Assembly: GCA_024277285.1 (NCBI GenBank)
Contig: JAJRVM010000095.1
Span: 1-64,000 of the forward strand
DNA length: 64,000 nucleotides
Source: Planctomycetota bacterium
GTDB taxonomy: Bacteria > Planctomycetota > Planctomycetia > Pirellulales > Pirellulaceae
Direction: 5' to 3'
In this document: positions 61,717 through 64,000 of the stretch, piece by piece
Numbering within the stretch: the stretch's first letter is position 1
Layout: each line of letters starts with the position of its first letter
Made by a program: the position numbers and the translations under genes
The notes under the pieces: model-generated
What the model was told of the DNA's origin: nothing
What the model saw: only the letters and a program-made list of their open reading frames with translations
Databases searched by the model: none

Positions 61717-64000
61717 ATGACGGCCAAGTGGCAAACACGACGAGCTTCCCGCATGCGAAAGCGTTTTCCTACGTCTAGGCGCACCGGCTTCGAGCGACTC
61801 GAATCGCGCAGCTTGCTCGACGCGAATCTGCTGATCACCGAATTCTCTGCAGCCAACAACGGCGGCATTCGCGACGAAGACGGCGATCGATCTGATTGGA
61901 TCGAGCTGTACAACCAGGGAGATGAGCCGGCAAGTTTGGACGGCTGGTTCCTGACCGATGATCCTCAGCGGCTGAATAAGTGGCAACTTCCGTCGGTATC
62001 TCTCGATCCGGGCACATACGAAATCATCTTCGCGTCCGGCAAAGATCGCGCGGACCTATCGAACCGGCTCCATACGAATTTCAAACTCGACCGAGCCGGT
62101 GAGTACCTTGGATTGATCGAACCGGATGGCCGAACGGTGGTGGCCGAATACGCGCCGGCGTACCCAGCACTCATCGACGACTACTCGTTCGGCTTACCGC
62201 AGGCGATCATCGACACGACCGTCTTAGCCTCCGAAGCCGTATCGGCGGTGCTGATTCCCACCGACGATTCACTCGGCGGAACTTGGACCAATCTCAACTT
62301 TGACGATAGCTCGTGGACCGAGGGCGCCACCGGCGTGGGCTTTGGTCGCACGGTAGGTTTTTCGGAACTGGTCGGCACCACCGATGTCAGGCTCGACATG
62401 ATTCGTGCCAGGACCGGAAGTGCGTACGTGAGAGTTCCGTTTACGGTGGCAACAACGGGCCCCTTTTCGACATTCACGCTGCGCATGAAGTACGACGACG
62501 GATTCGTCGCATACCTGAACGGGCGGGAGGTCGCCCGCCGTAACGCTCCGGATACGATGCAGTGGAATTCCGTTGCTTCTCGATCCCATGCGAATGACAT
62601 AGCGACGGTATTCGAAGAGATTGACATCACCGAGTTCTTGCCGGAGTTGCGGCCGGGGAGAAACGTGTTGGCGATTCACGGATTGAACCTGAACCACACG
62701 GATGGGGATTTCCTGCTGCTGCCGGAACTCGTCCTGTCCCAACCGGGCGAGGTCGACACGACATCGCCAAGCTTCTTCGCGTTTCCATCGCCGGGACTTC
62801 CCAATGGTGTGGGCGCCTCGATGTACGTCGACGCGATTTCTCATACGCCGAACGTGCCTCGCGACAATGAGGATTTAACGGTTACGGCCAGCGTATTTTC
62901 GCTTACCGACCAAGCCATATCGCTGACGCTAAACTACCGCGTCATGTTCGGTGCCGAGGCAGCCTTGCCGATGTTTGACGATGGTTTGCATTCGGACGGT
63001 ATGGCGGGAGACGGGATCTACGGAACGACGATTCCGGCCGACGTGGCAGGCCCTGGTCAAATGATCCGCTATTACGTGACGGCGGCGCAATCGGGTAGCG
63101 ACACGTCGCGTTGGCCGAACTTTCACGATCCGCTCGATTCCGAAGAATACTTAGGTACCGTCGTACGAGACTCCGATGTCGAGACGTCTAAGCTGCCAGT
63201 GATGCAACTATTCATGCGGAATCCGTCGGATGCGGATAAACGAGATGGTACGCGAGGCTCGATCTTCTATGCAGGCGAGCTGTACGACAACGTACGAATC
63301 GATCTGCATGGTCGCGGCTCAGTCGGCTTCCCCAAGAAAAGCCACGACATCGACTTCAATCGCGACCATCGCTTCAAAGCGTCGGACGGTACTCAACGCG
63401 TGAAGAACATCAATTTGATCACGAATTATGGTGATCGGTCGATGATGCGTAACACGCTTGTGAACGAGGCACTCGGTGTGGCCGGAGCCGGAGGACATCT
63501 CGCGTTCCCCGTTCGCACGCAACTCAACGGAGAATTCTACGCCATCTACGATCTGATCGAGGAACCGGACGAACAATTTCTCGAGCGGATTGGGCGCGAC
63601 CCGGATGGGGCACTCTACAAGATCAACGGGCCGCTCGGTCCGATCAACGGGACCAAAGAGACTCGCAAGTTTGATAGCAAGGCGGATCTACAAACGCTCG
63701 CCAATGGACTTCGCCGGCCCGCGGGACTGGCCCGTGCACAGTTCTTGTATGACAACATCAACCTTCCCGAAATGGCAAATTTCCTGGCTATGTTGACGAT
63801 CGTCGTGCATTCGGACTGCTGCTCCGTGAATTTCTACATGTACCGAGATACCAACGGCACGGGCGAGTGGGAAGCCTTCCCCTTTGATTTTGATAACTCG
63901 ATGGGTAACTGGGTCTTGCAAGAGAGACTACGAACCCAAGAGTCGCTTTATCGCGGAAAAGGCAGCAGCCCCTTCAACGCTTTATACGCTGACGCGGGTT
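61717..64000 (+). CDS. CotH/lamin-tail secreted protein, 3' end beyond the window
   Basis: Open reading frame without stop to the window edge (at least 761 residues). N-terminus RLESRSLLDANLLITEFSA carries the same LESR export-type motif and lamin-tail domain (SDWIELYNQ, WFLTDDP) as the protein at 17. A jelly-roll-like segment follows (MKYDDGFVAYLNGREVARRNAPDTM, about residues 255-275), then a segment with DDGLHSDGMAGDGIYG, then a CotH-like region from about 63200 (LHGRGSVGFPKKSHDIDF, MMRNTLVNEAL, FYAIYDLIEEPDEQFLERI). ATG 61753 is an alternative start. Domain order differs from the first protein, with CotH later. The C-terminal part is not visible. Confidence 0.85.
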   Translation, partial: MTAKWQTRRASRMRKRFPTSRRTGFERLESRSLLDANLLITEFSAANNGGIRDEDGDRSDWIELYNQGDEPASLDGWFLTDDPQRLNKWQLPSVSLDPGTYEIIFASGKDRADLSNRLHTNFKLDRAGEYLGLIEPDGRTVVAEYAPAYPALIDDYSFGLPQAIIDTTVLASEAVSAVLIPTDDSLGGTWTNLNFDDSSWTEGATGVGFGRTVGFSELVGTTDVRLDMIRARTGSAYVRVPFTVATTGPFSTFTLRMKYDDGFVAYLNGREVARRNAPDTMQWNSVASRSHANDIATVFEEIDITEFLPELRPGRNVLAIHGLNLNHTDGDFLLLPELVLSQPGEVDTTSPSFFAFPSPGLPNGVGASMYVDAISHTPNVPRDNEDLTVTASVFSLTDQAISLTLNYRVMFGAEAALPMFDDGLHSDGMAGDGIYGTTIPADVAGPGQMIRYYVTAAQSGSDTSRWPNFHDPLDSEEYLGTVVRDSDVETSKLPVMQLFMRNPSDADKRDGTRGSIFYAGELYDNVRIDLHGRGSVGFPKKSHDIDFNRDHRFKASDGTQRVKNINLITNYGDRSMMRNTLVNEALGVAGAGGHLAFPVRTQLNGEFYAIYDLIEEPDEQFLERIGRDPDGALYKINGPLGPINGTKETRKFDSKADLQTLANGLRRPAGLARAQFLYDNINLPEMANFLAMLTIVVHSDCCSVNFYMYRDTNGTGEWEAFPFDFDNSMGNWVLQERLRTQESLYRGKGSSPFNALYADAG

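Noticed and set aside
1..64000. Integrated phage, insertion sequence or tRNA-linked island
   Set aside because: No integrase, transposase, phage structural gene or tRNA seen.

Overview
The window looks like a chromosomal segment of a planctomycete, most likely a Pirellulaceae (Rhodopirellula-like) bacterium. This rests on three things: giant secreted proteins that start with an LESR-(V/L)-LA type motif and carry lamin-tail, CotH and dockerin modules; PEP-CTERM proteins with doubled dockerin-like repeats; and several families of imperfect palindromes between genes. No rRNA, tRNA, CRISPR array, transposase or integrase was found.

Layout. 0-9.6 kb: a CotH/lamin-tail exoprotein, then two outer-membrane barrels and a PLP-dependent threonine/serine dehydratase; a DUF1269 protein; a ~295-bp nested inverted repeat; a HEAT-repeat protein. 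9.6-15 kb: a solute-binding protein with two fused ModA-like domains plus an ABC permease (no ATPase nearby), divergent from a TonB-dependent receptor. 15-18 kb: a hydroxyproline-catabolism pair (epimerase, FAD dehydrogenase) with a small membrane protein. 18.2-27.5 kb (minus): glutamate dehydrogenase, two CusB-like adaptors, a CusA-like RND pump and a SpoIIE/RsbU-type phosphatase, tightly spaced and probably one operon. 27.8-36 kb: two copies of a two-gene cassette (Cys-rich secreted protein plus pseudo-receiver protein) pointing toward each other and flanking malic enzyme, IPP isomerase, a UspA protein and a P1B-type metal ATPase. 36.3-37.2 kb: two His/Gly/Tyr-rich secreted proteins. 37.4-50.3 kb (minus): a second metal-efflux locus with a Cys-rich protein, a TolC-like lipoprotein, another Cys/His-rich protein, two adaptor+RND pairs with different selectivity signatures, and a PII-like regulator. 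50.6-64 kb: alpha/beta hydrolases, a DHDPS-like aldolase, an SDR lacking the usual Lys, a XylR-type regulator, two PEP-CTERM proteins and the start of a second CotH/lamin-tail protein.

The main theme is metal handling: three HME-RND pumps with four adaptors, one outer-membrane factor, one P1B ATPase and a PII-like protein. Woven among them are four small exported Cys-rich proteins of 146-159 residues. Three of these end in a common C-terminal tail of the form C-x2-L-[CS]-R-[FY]-x-[LI]. I do not recognise this family. Its repeated placement next to metal pumps and next to receiver-like proteins whose phosphoacceptor Asp is Asn is the best candidate here for an undescribed system.
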